Below, piece after piece: positions 8,601-17,200 of a stretch of DNA of 64,000 nt. Made by a program: the position numbers and the translations under genes. This stretch comes from Symsagittifera roscoffensis (Eukaryota > Xenacoelomorpha > Acoela > Convolutidae). The DNA is taken from contig NC_087070.1 of assembly GCF_963678635.1 (NCBI RefSeq), forward strand, positions 16,621,840 to 16,685,839. The letters are read 5' to 3'. The notes beneath the pieces were generated by a model that made no database searches, was not told the DNA's origin, and saw only the letters and a program-made list of their open reading frames with translations. Positions within the stretch are counted from its first letter, which is position 1. Every line of letters begins with the position of its first letter.

Positions 8601-10888
8601 TCTCGAATTGAAGAAGGATGTGATGCTCTCTTTTTTATTGCTATTTTCCTTAATTGTGGTGTTAAGGTCATCATTAAGATTTCTGTCATCTTAGTGTTTT
8701 TATAGTCATGTGTATTTAGTGAATATGCTTTTCGAACTAGTGTTTCGATTCTTACTGCTATTTGCTTGATGGTTTCGTTTGGTAATCTGCGAATTTCATT
8801 ACATAAAACTCTTTGTTGTTGTTTGTTTCTTTCGGAGTCAAACATTTTTGAAAATTCTTGTGTAAATCTTTTCCAGTTTGATTTTATTTCTTGAGGTAGT
8901 ACTGAAAACCATTTTTGGGCTGCGCCATCTAAGGTTGTTTGTATCAACGCTGTGCGTCGATGTATCCAGTTTTGATGTAGTGGCGTGTTAATTGGTTCAG
9001 GTCCAATATTTAAAATTAAATTTGCTGTTACTGCATTTAAGTAATCTTCTACAGAGTATTCAGGGTCTGTTCCTGTGAAAACCATTAAGGGTTTATTTGA
9101 TGTTATTGATGATCCACCCATAAGGTATGGATTCATTGTCATTTGTAATGATTCAGCTGCATTTGGCATTTGAGAAAAATTTGAAAGTTGGTTTCTTGTT
9201 ATTTCATGTTGTTGAAGATAATACGGGAGTGGTATTTCATTTTGCATTTGTGATGGTTGATACGAGTGTGTAGTCATTGGATTTTGTTGTTGAATTGGTT
9301 GAAAAGATTGTATATTAATTGGATTTGGTTGTTGAATTGGTTGTTGATATTGTGCATCTATTGATTGTGGAGAAAAATTTCTATGGTTTGTACGTGTTTT
9401 CTGTATTCCTTGTCTACGATATTCTTGAGTATTTGGTGCAAATATATCTGGTTGTAAGAAATCTTCATCTGAGGATAAATAATCCATTTGATAAGATGTT
9501 TGTTTTTTATTTTTATTTTGTTGAAAAAATGGGTAATTTTCACTGCGATCCTGTGGAGGATTTGGTTGAAAATTTGTGGAATTATATTGGGCCGTTGGGT
9601 TATCCCAGTTTCGAGGTTTTGTATATTGATTAAAATTTCTTTGTGGTTTATAATTTGTTTTTGATGGATGTGTATAATTATAATTATGGTCTGCAAAGTT
9701 GTTTCTAGTGAATGTTTTGCGTGTTTTTGATGGTATTGTCATGGGTTTGTATGTTTGGTAATTTATATGTGAATATTTAGGGGCAACCGAAGGTTTAACG
9801 GTTGATTGTAAGGTTACCTGTGTTTGTGAAGGATTTGTATTTCTTGGTGTTGTTAAATTTGGGCGTATTGGTGAAATACTTTGTTGTGTAGTTGTTGTGT
9901 GTACAATTTCTTCATTTATGAAGTGTGATGGTGTCTGTATATCTTGTTGAGTAAGATTCCTAGTTCCATTGAGGTTTTCATTGTGTATGACTGTAGAGTT
10001 TAAACTATTATTTTGTGTATCGGGTAAAAATGTATTATAGTTTAATGGTGTTGCATCAATTGTTAATGGTATTACTCTTACATAATCTCTTATGTAAGAT
10101 ATTGTACCTATTGCTTGACTTGAGATTGATTGTGGAAAGTTTATAAATACGGGATGAGACCATTCGGGGTCCCAAACATAATCTGATTGTTCTGTGATAG
10201 CTGTATCATCGTTCGAGTTTTGGGGTCTAAAATTTTTTCTTGCTTGTGCAATTAAATCAATATTGTGTGTAAAATAATCTATTATGAACCATGCTAAAAT
10301 TTTTTGTAAATCGTGTTTGGTATGTTGTGAAACGTCGTCTTTCGTGAAATTTTCTTTAATGATGTTTAAATAACTAGAGAGTAGTGTGATTTCATGTCGT
10401 ACTCTTAAATGTTTAGATGTTTCTGTCGGTGAGACATTTGTTAATGGGAGTTCATTTTCTAATATCGAAATATAACTATATATTAGTGCGAAAACTTCAT
10501 TGGTGAAAATGGAGTTTGCTCTTTGTGAGTTATGGTATTGTATGCTTTTTATATATTCTGAAAAAACTTTTGAAAATTCTAAATCAAGGTCGTCTGTTTG
10601 AATAGTGTATGTTCTATTATTATGGTTTGGGGAAGTGAATTCTATAGAGTAGATTCCATATTGTTGTGTTATGTTGCATATATCTTTTAGATAGTGATCT
10701 ATGATTTGTCTTTTGATTTTTACATCGGGGAACTCTGTTTTACATGGACTGATTCCGGGTTCAAATAAATTTACGAGTAAATTTTGACAAAATATGTGTT
10801 GTCCTCTATCAGTATCTGCATCTACTATAAAAGGAAAGATTTCATCATCATCTGGAGTTTCGTCACCTGGGGTGTGCGTTGAACTCAT
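2669..10888 (-). CDS. gag-pol: Gag-Pol polyprotein of Ty3/gypsy element, intact 2739 codons
   Basis: Domains in order: a long N-terminal Gag region; a retrotransposon-gag/capsid region (about residues 600-790); a zinc knuckle CX2CX4HX4C at 842-855 (CNYCRRYGHSISEC); a long Asn/Arg/Ser/Tyr-rich basic segment; protease with DSGA at 1229; reverse transcriptase with YLDD at 1737-1740; RNase H with CDAS near 1885; integrase with HHCC-type zinc finger (second CxxC near 2277) and DDE triad D2320, D2380, E2416 (D35E spacing); and a GPY/F-like motif near 2590. It is a single uninterrupted frame, with no frameshift between gag and pol. At 2739 residues it is long for the group because of the Gag extensions. 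Its ATG overlaps the end of the 155-aa ORF by 26 nt. The open frame suggests a recent insertion. Confidence 0.97.
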   Translation of the reverse strand: MSSTHTPGDETPDDDEIFPFIVDADTDRGQHIFCQNLLVNLFEPGISPCKTEFPDVKIKRQIIDHYLKDICNITQQYGIYSIEFTSPNHNNRTYTIQTDDLDLEFSKVFSEYIKSIQYHNSQRANSIFTNEVFALIYSYISILENELPLTNVSPTETSKHLRVRHEITLLSSYLNIIKENFTKDDVSQHTKHDLQKILAWFIIDYFTHNIDLIAQARKNFRPQNSNDDTAITEQSDYVWDPEWSHPVFINFPQSISSQAIGTISYIRDYVRVIPLTIDATPLNYNTFLPDTQNNSLNSTVIHNENLNGTRNLTQQDIQTPSHFINEEIVHTTTTQQSISPIRPNLTTPRNTNPSQTQVTLQSTVKPSVAPKYSHINYQTYKPMTIPSKTRKTFTRNNFADHNYNYTHPSKTNYKPQRNFNQYTKPRNWDNPTAQYNSTNFQPNPPQDRSENYPFFQQNKNKKQTSYQMDYLSSDEDFLQPDIFAPNTQEYRRQGIQKTRTNHRNFSPQSIDAQYQQPIQQPNPINIQSFQPIQQQNPMTTHSYQPSQMQNEIPLPYYLQQHEITRNQLSNFSQMPNAAESLQMTMNPYLMGGSSITSNKPLMVFTGTDPEYSVEDYLNAVTANLILNIGPEPINTPLHQNWIHRRTALIQTTLDGAAQKWFSVLPQEIKSNWKRFTQEFSKMFDSERNKQQQRVLCNEIRRLPNETIKQIAVRIETLVRKAYSLNTHDYKNTKMTEILMMTLTPQLRKIAIKKRASHPSSIREPDLDFRKLVDKLEQAEITMKLEETENLKLQYVNKIETTPTNINNIQESETDLVEKITEILNIYEKNPNFKGKPSFKKWCNYCRRYGHSISECRQKQQDSQNKPQKYKEPNKSFYQYMKKDQNLPNKNVYSNNSSGKPLPNNTSYTRNQSPYNSSYRGRSPERRNTYNSSQNHYNRPNSRNNYSRSNSNTQRFVSRSNSQSRNNYYPNNQSRNSSYNRNRNYSYNRNRSYSNNRNQNYPNNRSRNNSYNRSNYNRPNNNYQNRSRNNSQNRHPSYNNRYRNYSQSPHRNNNHYNNSNNRHRSSTPKHQRQINQVQANPETTSDPPGIDDTVTDTLQLNQINCTSSDSESDTENTLDINMIKVENDYESVIYEQPFPSHIYENQSQILQNHYTTPINSTPTTQETNEINTTNQTNKNTKTKCLNTNHIYQNIQKEQPKEKIWTIPFLLESPRNKEFQPPDLEIDFLIDSGAESNIINIPTWNEIKILHPKLTPLETSSKLATAQGSTLINYGKIQLFLLPTRTMEQSKILNKPFKQIFHITDIKYNIIGIPFISKYIPTINILNSKILIKDKYTKTKETSLTFFQRLNKQPPFFSKFYPIFNQQRKHLKPLSGNIYNFSIKQVHQYDKAQNKQKFYMSDFEFKPIHKFFKITISSIKYLKNSNSDIISLHVYNNTPYQVTLPLGLLGYCETNAIISPIHEKAYRVNNILQLLDICQSTILNEELSINNIISNENRNTDYFTKTPYFKPTFNISNYTEDQQKFLTMFNFQHSQITQDEFEKLAKQLIQYSSVYATSKFDVGKISSSLHLPLKPDAVFKKQRASKVPIHLHDKVNRLLDILEQYNIISPVNKEEQPKGNTFINPVIILAKGESLKIVLDARYLNSLIDESKCNWPIEPIQVILTKINGKYFTTADMNSAYNQMPLDEQSRRLTQFVIGNQQYEFNRLFYGISIGPAAFSAFMSKIFRPLILKKNAITYLDDVFMQSQTKDEMFKVLETYHQILQNENLKAAPDKSHFFLTRVKFLGHNIERKTITPLKSRIDAIQKLQPPTNKKKIQEFLGMLNFLSKYVYKMQLYLRPFYNILRQQNNFEWNTEHQTRFEEIKKLLTEQISNTIPDPDQPFYAMCDASNFGIGAALLQSHNGTNKMNLISANSRLFTQAELRLSTLMRECTAIIYTLTEYEFLILGSKHPTVLFTDHKPIIFLFTQKSNPNHRVYRFQLILMKFPNLHIVWTAGKNLALPDTLSRNTPPELLTRKTTVEIPKNIKFYLAENETSPRLECKYAVKTDIEQSQINNLQHFPLYLDCQNNHEVDLLGTSTFKPIPYSQWIKNNTQQKRTKQHLPKKDHFPLIEKEDLTDKINLSGPQTNDSKYTINQVFDLHDPLDTIPLSKLEIENIFLPPTETITISTLKQYQNLDPVIRQLKSWHKYKTKPIKADSTILGNKTLLRYFRKFNNTTVNENTDLLEYNLNESTVPCLPISMILIAFNISHTQNIKGHSGSEKTYSNFIQNFYFPNAPIWIKVLCNDCIVCQLNKPYPNQKQIAQKQDFKGQSLYFNHRISFDTKGPISPSSEGNSYIMVIVDAFTHYVALNPVPHCNAYYAYTTLYEHWIAKFGLPEILVTDNGTEFINNEIITLCHLYNIKHKPRTSHAPWTNGLVEGMNRSLQEYLRCIINGNDTKYTEWSADVKLFPLAYNSQITTTLGMSPYEMVFNQKPRKPIMFTANSHKNAQGYCQPNKDSICYNLPLHTHDEDHFHHPQILKLASGTHTEWILNRDKKHNEIYQKITKKLLQRQNINEQINSRFTPASDLKIGTFVLIPNFNTQKGISKKLQPLRKGPYQIIAKPTDVTYKIIDSNKKEIVQHRNNLLPYYPKEYALRELTQLYSFTGLKIIQNEPHLKNTEQNDNPTENQNTKPIATKNNTQNHKESPKQRKNRKMTEQIIPQEEIDKSEHRKTTRLRNQPRKNYKMFIPQSKILKKVEFKK

Positions 10889-11330
10889 TTTTTCGTTCGA
10901 TGACTGTTAATATGTAATTATTAATGTGTCGAATTGGTTGATTCCAGTTGTATAGATGTACTGGTTTGTGTTTATACTGCTTTTTTATTCTTCTTTTTCC
11001 TCTTTGTGATGAATTTGAAGTTGTTTCTGAGTCAGAAAAATATAATTGATCGTGTTGTGGGTAATTTTTATCTATTGATTCTTTTAGTTTGTAGAGTTCG
11101 TCTAAACTGTTGGTTTCTGATTCTGAAAATGCGTTTCGATTTTTTGAAAATCTTTTTCGTGTTATTTGTCTTTGTTTAGTGATTATTTTTCTCTTTAGTG
11201 TTTGTCGTTTTGTTCGAATGTATCCAACTGTTTGTGTATGAGGTGTGATTACAAGGTCGTATTTTTTGTTATCTATTTCACAATTGTGTAAAACGATTGT
11301 TTGTTTATTCCCTAGGTTTTTAAATGACAT
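10863..11330 (-). CDS. Small basic ORF upstream of and overlapping gag-pol (155 aa)
   Basis: A 155-aa product, strongly basic in the middle (RTKRQTLKRKIITKQRQITRKR), then a Ser/Glu/Asp patch, then a second basic cluster (RGKRRIKKQYKHK). The last 26 nt overlap the gag-pol start in another frame. Position and charge suggest a nucleic-acid-binding accessory protein, or a leader ORF whose translation couples to gag-pol. No homologue recognised. Confidence 0.55.
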   Translation of the reverse strand: MSFKNLGNKQTIVLHNCEIDNKKYDLVITPHTQTVGYIRTKRQTLKRKIITKQRQITRKRFSKNRNAFSESETNSLDELYKLKESIDKNYPQHDQLYFSDSETTSNSSQRGKRRIKKQYKHKPVHLYNWNQPIRHINNYILTVIERKNEFNAHPR

Positions 11331-12000
11331 AAGGTTTAGGATGACGGGTGCAAAAGGTTGTTAAATGATTTCTATTTTCCTAAACTGTTAGTTCTTACGA
11401 TTTTTTGGTTAGCTTAACCTGGGTCTATTTGTTTAGGGTTGGAGAGAAAAGTATATCGATTCCGAAGAATGATTTTTACTTTCTCGTGACTAGTATAAGC
11501 TAAGGTGTTAACTTACTTAATCTTACTTAGGGGTAGTGATTGTGTTCAAGGGTTGGAGAATAGTAAATCGATCCACAAGGTTCAGGTATAATTAGAACGC
11601 GAGTAGTTCGTTAGATACTATTTTAAACTTACTAAGTCTAAGATTTATCCTGGGTCTGGTAAGAGGGGGGATCAAGTGAAGGATGAATAACCGAAGTTCT
11701 TCACTGTTTATCCTAATTTGAATGATTAGTTTTGTTTAAAAATTTCTATTAGTCTTGGGTCTTTAGAAAGGGTTGGGTAGTGAATCGACGTTTGAGGTCG
11801 TTAGACACTAATTAAGTGGGTGGGGGAGAACAAAGTTGTTCTGTTTGATCCAAGGATAAGCCTTGATGATCAAATTTAAAATGTAATGAAGTAGAAAATG
11901 ATTTAAGATCCAAGGATAAGCCTTGATGATCTGGTTTTAAAATTAAGTGACTTTAAGTTTTAATGAGGTTTTAAATTTGTGTAAAGGAAAGATTTAGTAT
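11331..12000 (-). repeat. Ty3/gypsy leader with duplicated stem-loop and GGGTTGG repeats
   Basis: Two identical 25-nt copies at 11847-11871 and 11907-11931 (60 nt apart) can each fold into a stem-loop (CCAAGG pairing with CCTTG around ATAAG). Three diverged copies of a GGGTTGGAGA...ATCGA motif (plus strand) lie near 11436, 11551 and 11768, each near a CTGGGTCT or CTTGGGTCT sequence. The position between LTR and first ORF suggests packaging, dimerisation or translation signals. No protein coding seen. Confidence 0.55.
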
Positions 12001-12900
12001 TTTATGATATTAGTGAGTTGATGATTGCTGTTATGTTTTAGGTGATGAAGCTGGAACAACAGGATGATTTATGATTACTAACCATTTATTGTCATGCTAC
12101 TAATTTTTATTTTTATTTTCCAATAAATATTTTTCAAACATATTTTGTATAATACTGCAGAATTTTAGGAAAACGATCTTAGATCTTTTTATCAATCGTT
12201 ATTGTATAATATTAATTTTGTTTAGCGCCTGAAATGATTTTGAAGATTTACTTCAAGGTTTTATGTTTGCAAATGGAAATCTAAATTCATTGCAAGTAGT
12301 ATTCGAAATATAAAAGTTTGTTCTGGCTTTTGCCGAACTATCATGTAACTATACGGCAAGTTTCTACTTTGTCGTATGTCGTCTTTGGTTCGATGTCTTC
12401 TTCCAATTCCGGGTAGTTCTATTATGGTTCGGAATATTGGCTCGGATCTATTGAGTCGGAGAGACATTTCAATTAAATTATTGTCGTATAACATTTTGTA
12501 AATGTTTTTGTCTAATTTCTAATCTAATTTTGGTTAATTCTAATCTAATAAGGTCTTGTTCGAGACTTATGGTCGCACCAGATGAGTTAGGACTGGAGTG
12601 TAACTCATAGAGTAATTTCGGATAGGGTACACCGTCTGCTCGTCACGCTATCTTATTTTCGGCCGGATAGATTCGTGCAACTTCTTAGTCTAATACCGAT
12701 CCTAATCTTACTCTTATACTATCTAGTCTCAGGTTGTTTAACTAGTCTCTGCTAGGCTCAATAGATCTAGGGTATACTGGTTTATTGCGGCTGCTGAAGT
12801 GCTCGGGAGAGTCCAACTAATTTCTAAGTTAAATTCAAATCTCTCTGGTGCTGAAATTACAAGTAACTTCAGCACTTACAAATAAGTGGGTTGTTAGTTA
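12000..12900 (-). other. Probable 5' LTR region of the Ty3/gypsy element
   Basis: By position the 5' LTR must lie here. The minus strand carries AATAAA near 12090. A hairpin formed by GTGCTGAA and TTCAGCAC lies at about 12850-12878. No second LTR is in the window, so ends and primer-binding site are undetermined. Confidence 0.35.
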
Positions 12901-14034
12901 GATGGATCATGATTGGTTAATATTAAATACTTTACATTGGTAAAACATTTAATTTATCCAATCATAAAATATAGTTTAGATCAGGTTCCACACGGCACGA
13001 ATATGTTGAAATGAGCTTTGAAAGAAGCCCAAGTTTCAAAATTTTCCTTTTAACCCAGAGTAGTGGTCGAAGATTATCCATGAGACTAATAGATTTGCCA
13101 GTTGGGAATACAGATTCAAAAATTGTCAGCTAATTTTGCCAGACGAGTCTGAACAACATCAAAGAGCAGAACTTTGCGGGAAGGGTACCGGCCATTTTCG
13201 GGAATAGAATCGGGTGTCGAGTCCAGTCTAGACCGCACTTTCCTCTGAAATATTTAGACACAGAGGCGAAGCTGAGCTTAGCACCACTAGCGATACCAAA
13301 CAAGCCACATTTATATTTTAAAAAAGAAAACGAACTGAACTTAAAAACAAATCAAAACTCAAACAGCCAAAAATCAAATTTTAAGACTTTCCTTGAAAAA
13401 ACGAAAAAATCATCCCAACTTATATGTGTGTCTTCACTATGTCCATTGACACATTATGAAATCTCAATCAGAACTAAGGAGCTTTCAAAATAAACGAATG
13501 TCAATTCCCTGTGTATTGTTGCAGGCTTACTTAAAATCGAATGACAAAATACACTGAGTTGAGGCTGTACTTCGCATATAGCGAAAAGAGCTTAAAGCTG
13601 AAAAGAGCAATTACTTTAGTAAATCTCGGATAAAACAGGTTCTGTTATATCGCTAAACAGAAAAGAGCAGAACACATGGCGAAGTTAAACACAGAAGTTA
13701 AACCCAAACTTTCTTGTTACTCTTTTCCCCAAATAATCCAAAATTGTCACCGCTTATACGCATCGAAGTGTGCGTTAAAACTGAAGCTCAAAGATTAAAC
13801 AGCAGCCAGACTATTCGCTTTGCAATCGTTCCTTTGGTGGTTGGAATCCCAATATGATTCGGACGGATGATATTAAGCATGATTTGCATGTAGTATGAGT
13901 AACACAAAAATGTAGATGATTTGCATATTGTTCACTGAAGTCGCAAAACATGATTTTCCCACCGACGCATTTCGCATCGATATAGTTAATCGGCAAAAAA
14001 CGACTATCTTCTGATGAGAATTGTCTGAACTTAC
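12901..14034. other. Intronic/intergenic DNA with diverged repeats
   Basis: No convincing exon. It holds a SINE-like core at 13261-13300 and a copy (13319-13422) of a sequence repeated at 18543-18655. A stretch at about 13530-13610 (minus) has acceptor- and donor-like ends, but its frame does not join the last GRAMD1-like exon. Confidence 0.4.
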
Positions 14035-14229
14035 TTTTTCAGCTTCACACTCTGCCGCATCAACGTACTGCATTTCTGTGCAGTCCACTGCTTTGGGGGC
14101 CATCGGCACCGAAGAGTTAGTCGGCATCAGATACGTCAATTCCCTCTCCCTCTTCCCAGTTGAACCTCCCTTGCCACTAGCCTTCCACTTCGCACATGTG
14201 AATCTAGTAGCCTTGCGTCTCTTCAGAAC
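14035..14229 (-). CDS. GRAMD1: GRAMD1-like exon 6: VASt domain continued
   Basis: Acceptor GACTAG, donor GTAAGT at 14034; 65 codons. The stretch ATRFTCAKWKA, then RERELTYLMPTNSSVPMAP and AVDCTEMQYV, follows the VASt pattern of a Trp strand, an R-x-L-x-Y strand and an E/Q-rich strand. The next expected exon (RY..., K.W/G.. segment) was not found. Confidence 0.75.
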
Positions 14230-17200
14230 CTAGTCACAATTGAAGGGTTACAGAAAAAAATCGCAGTTAAATTCACTTTGTTGGCAATATCTATAACCTC
14301 GAGCATCTTTTTCGGTCGGAAAATATCGGTTTTTAGGTTTAAAATTTTTATCTCACAGTTTGGACATGTTGAAATGAGTGCAAAACTTGTTTCCGAACAA
14401 ATGAGCAGTTTCAAGTTGATCCAAGAGGATATTGCCAACAGTTTGTCATGAATTGTTGTTCGGTAAATGAGACGACAGGACTTAAAAATGGCGAGACACT
14501 AAGCCAGAATAAACTTGCAGCTTTCTGATAGGTTGCATCTCTAGCGGAGAAAAGAGTTTTCATGTTTGTCTTTCCTCTGATTTGATCATCTTTTAAAAAA
14601 TCCCGTGTGAGTAAATGTCTGCTTAACAGATGCTGAAGTCTTATTCGCAATCAACTATATACGGGTTATGTTTTGTTGGAAATTATTCATACTGACGACA
14701 CTCTCTAAAACTTCAGCAATCGACAGCATACAGCTTATGGTTAAATATTGAAGCAGTGCCGGTAACAGTAACCACTTAAGATTGCAATACAACTTCACAG
14801 TAAGGGTAATGTGATCGGCTTAGCTTGCCACAGAAACGTCGAGTTTTTGAGGCAACGGTATCTTGTTAATTAACCACTCCCCCCTAAGGTACCAGCAAAG
14901 AATTTCTACCCCTTATTAAGGGTTCAATCAATGATTCGTCAGCGGGCTATTTTGTACCTTGCAACGATGAGAAGAAATAGGTAAAAAGATCCCAAGGCAA
15001 ATGAAAGGGTTTCTTTTTCAACATTTTCCTTCGAGGGACATTCTTTTTTGCACTTGAACTTTATTTACTAGCCTCGTGATAGAAGTCACTTTTTTCGAAC
15101 AGCATATTGAATGCCGAGTCCACACTAATGTAGTAAATATTATCCAGATACTGAGTCCAGCCACTCTTAGCTTCATGCACATAGCAACTACACTGGAGCT
15201 CCTCTTGGTCAGAGAGTGATGAGATCACTGGCTCAATAAGATAGCTCTCATCGTCTTCGTCTTCTTCCATCGCCATGATCCCTCCGCCTACTCTGAACCC
15301 TATCTCTGCATTGGAAGGTGGACTCAACTTCAACGTCTCTGTCAGAACATCCCTGAAACAACACACTATACACAACAAACCAACATTTGTTCTCTATTCT
15401 CCGCAAAAGATGAAAACGAAAAGCAGCTAATGGAATGAGTTCATAAATTGGGCACACTGACTTTCAAGAAAAATTAAAAAGCTTCTATTTTTCGATTTCT
15501 ATCGGATTGAAGCTCTTGTTAGTTTTTGGGGATATAGATTGGGATTCTTGAAATTAACCAGAACTTTCTAAATGAAGTAAGAATTTCCCCGTATAAACCT
15601 CATTTCCATAATCGGAAAGCTTAATAAGTTTAAAATAAAGCCACCGAAAGACAGAAAATTTATCTTGAACAAATTGTGAGCCCTCAGAAAAGGAATACAA
15701 CTCGAATCAGTGTCTTCATTTTCTATGCTAAAACTTAATTTAAAACAAGGGCGAAACAGAGAACAGGGCTTTGCAACACCTGCGATACACAAAAAAATAG
15801 AAAACAAGAAAGAAGTCAAAAGTATACATTTCTACAGAATTAAGTTGAAAAAATTTCTGAAGAAAATAAGAAATTTCTTTTTTTTTGTATTTTTATCAGA
15901 TTGAGGCTCTTGATGGTTTTTGGGAAAAACATGAACAATCGCATATTTTTATTCCTATTAGAATTTTTAAAATTAACTGTAACTTTCAACCTAAAATGAA
16001 GAAAGAACTTCCCCCGCACTACCATTTCCATTATCGGAAAGAATTTTTTCAAAAATGAATCTGGAGAGCAAGCTTAATATGCTAAAAACAAAGACGCCAA
16101 AACATAAAAATTATCTTGAACAAACTTTGAGCCCTCTGGAAAGAAGCACAACTTAAACCAGTATCTTCATTTTCCTCGGTAGAATTTACTTTAAAACACA
16201 GGGGCGAAGCAAAGCTTTGCAACACCTGCGATACAAAAAAAATAGAAAACTAGACAGAAGTCAAAAAAATATTGAAAAATTATGTTGAAAAATAACTTGA
16301 AAAAAGTACACCTTCAAAAATTTCATGTTTGTTTCGGAAGAAGTTCATAAGCAAACTAAGGAAGCATTGGGACTCAATTACCGAGCGGCAACAAGGAAGA
16401 CAAATTTTGGGTCGACCCCAGTTGAGCCGAAAACAAAACGTTTTATGATGATTTAAAAGTTTTTACGACTCATCCGTACTGAAACACATAATCGCATAAG
16501 AATGTATTTTGCGCTCTAAATTACGCATTATAAGTTGACTAAACCGGTACAGCATAACCCAAAAAAATTAATCATTCAAAATCTAACTAGTAACTGAACT
16601 TTCAATTATTGTAAAAATTTAAAATAAAAACAAAATAACATTCATGCTTTGAAAAGTAAGCCTATAAAAACCGTACCAGATAATATAAATAACATTTTTT
16701 TTTAAATCGGAAAATGAACCGATAGAAACTAAGACAAAAATCCGAAGAAATCAATATTTTTTTTCGAGAAATTGTATTGAAACAATAATTACTACCTGGA
16801 ACCAGCTATAACAAATTACTACTTAAATGATTGCAATTTTATTTGAAATCTTTTTTTGACAGCAATTTCATTTAAACTACTATCATTAATTGTTCCGACT
16901 TTCGATACGAAAGTAACGGAATATTTGTGCTCGGGGTGGGTTTTTTTTTTCTTCAGACAAATTTTTAACTAGCCATTTTTGACGGAATCTTTTTATATCA
17001 TTCGAAAGTTGTCCTGAGCTCAAATTTGAAAAGATATTTCACCTGTGATCATTTTTCGTAAAGTTACGGGGGTTTAAAGATTGCCATTTTGGCCAATTTG
17101 GGACAATTAACGCGCGATATATTTCGCGCTATTAACGCGTAAGCGGAGAGTTAATCCGTCTTAGAAATTGTTCCAAATTGATTAAAAGAAGCTTATTTGC

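Larger units (their letters stand above)
1..12900 (-). mobile_element. Ty3/gypsy retrovirus-like element with env-like gene (3' end outside the window)
   Basis: Reading leftwards, the order is a non-coding leader with repeats, a 155-aa ORF, a 2739-codon Gag-Pol, a spacer, two short membrane ORFs, a Met-less ORF and an envelope-like ORF that runs off the left edge. The order protease-RT-RNase H-integrase in Pol defines Ty3/gypsy (Metaviridae). An env-like gene after pol is known in errantiviruses and in tunicate Tor elements. Only the 5' side is present, so the LTR limits cannot be found by comparing two LTRs; the right limit near 12.9 kb is a guess. An AATAAA on the coding strand at about 12085-12090 could be the LTR polyadenylation signal. 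It probably lies downstream of, or within an intron of, the GRAMD1-like gene, which reads in the same direction. Confidence 0.9.

Noticed and set aside
12261-12494. 77-codon minus-strand frame in the putative LTR
   Set aside because: No motif, short, and in a region expected to be LTR.
13530-13610. Possible further VASt exon with TTTTCAG acceptor and GTAAGC donor
   Set aside because: The frame resembling VASt (KYSLNSVYFVI) does not fit the phase left by exon 6.
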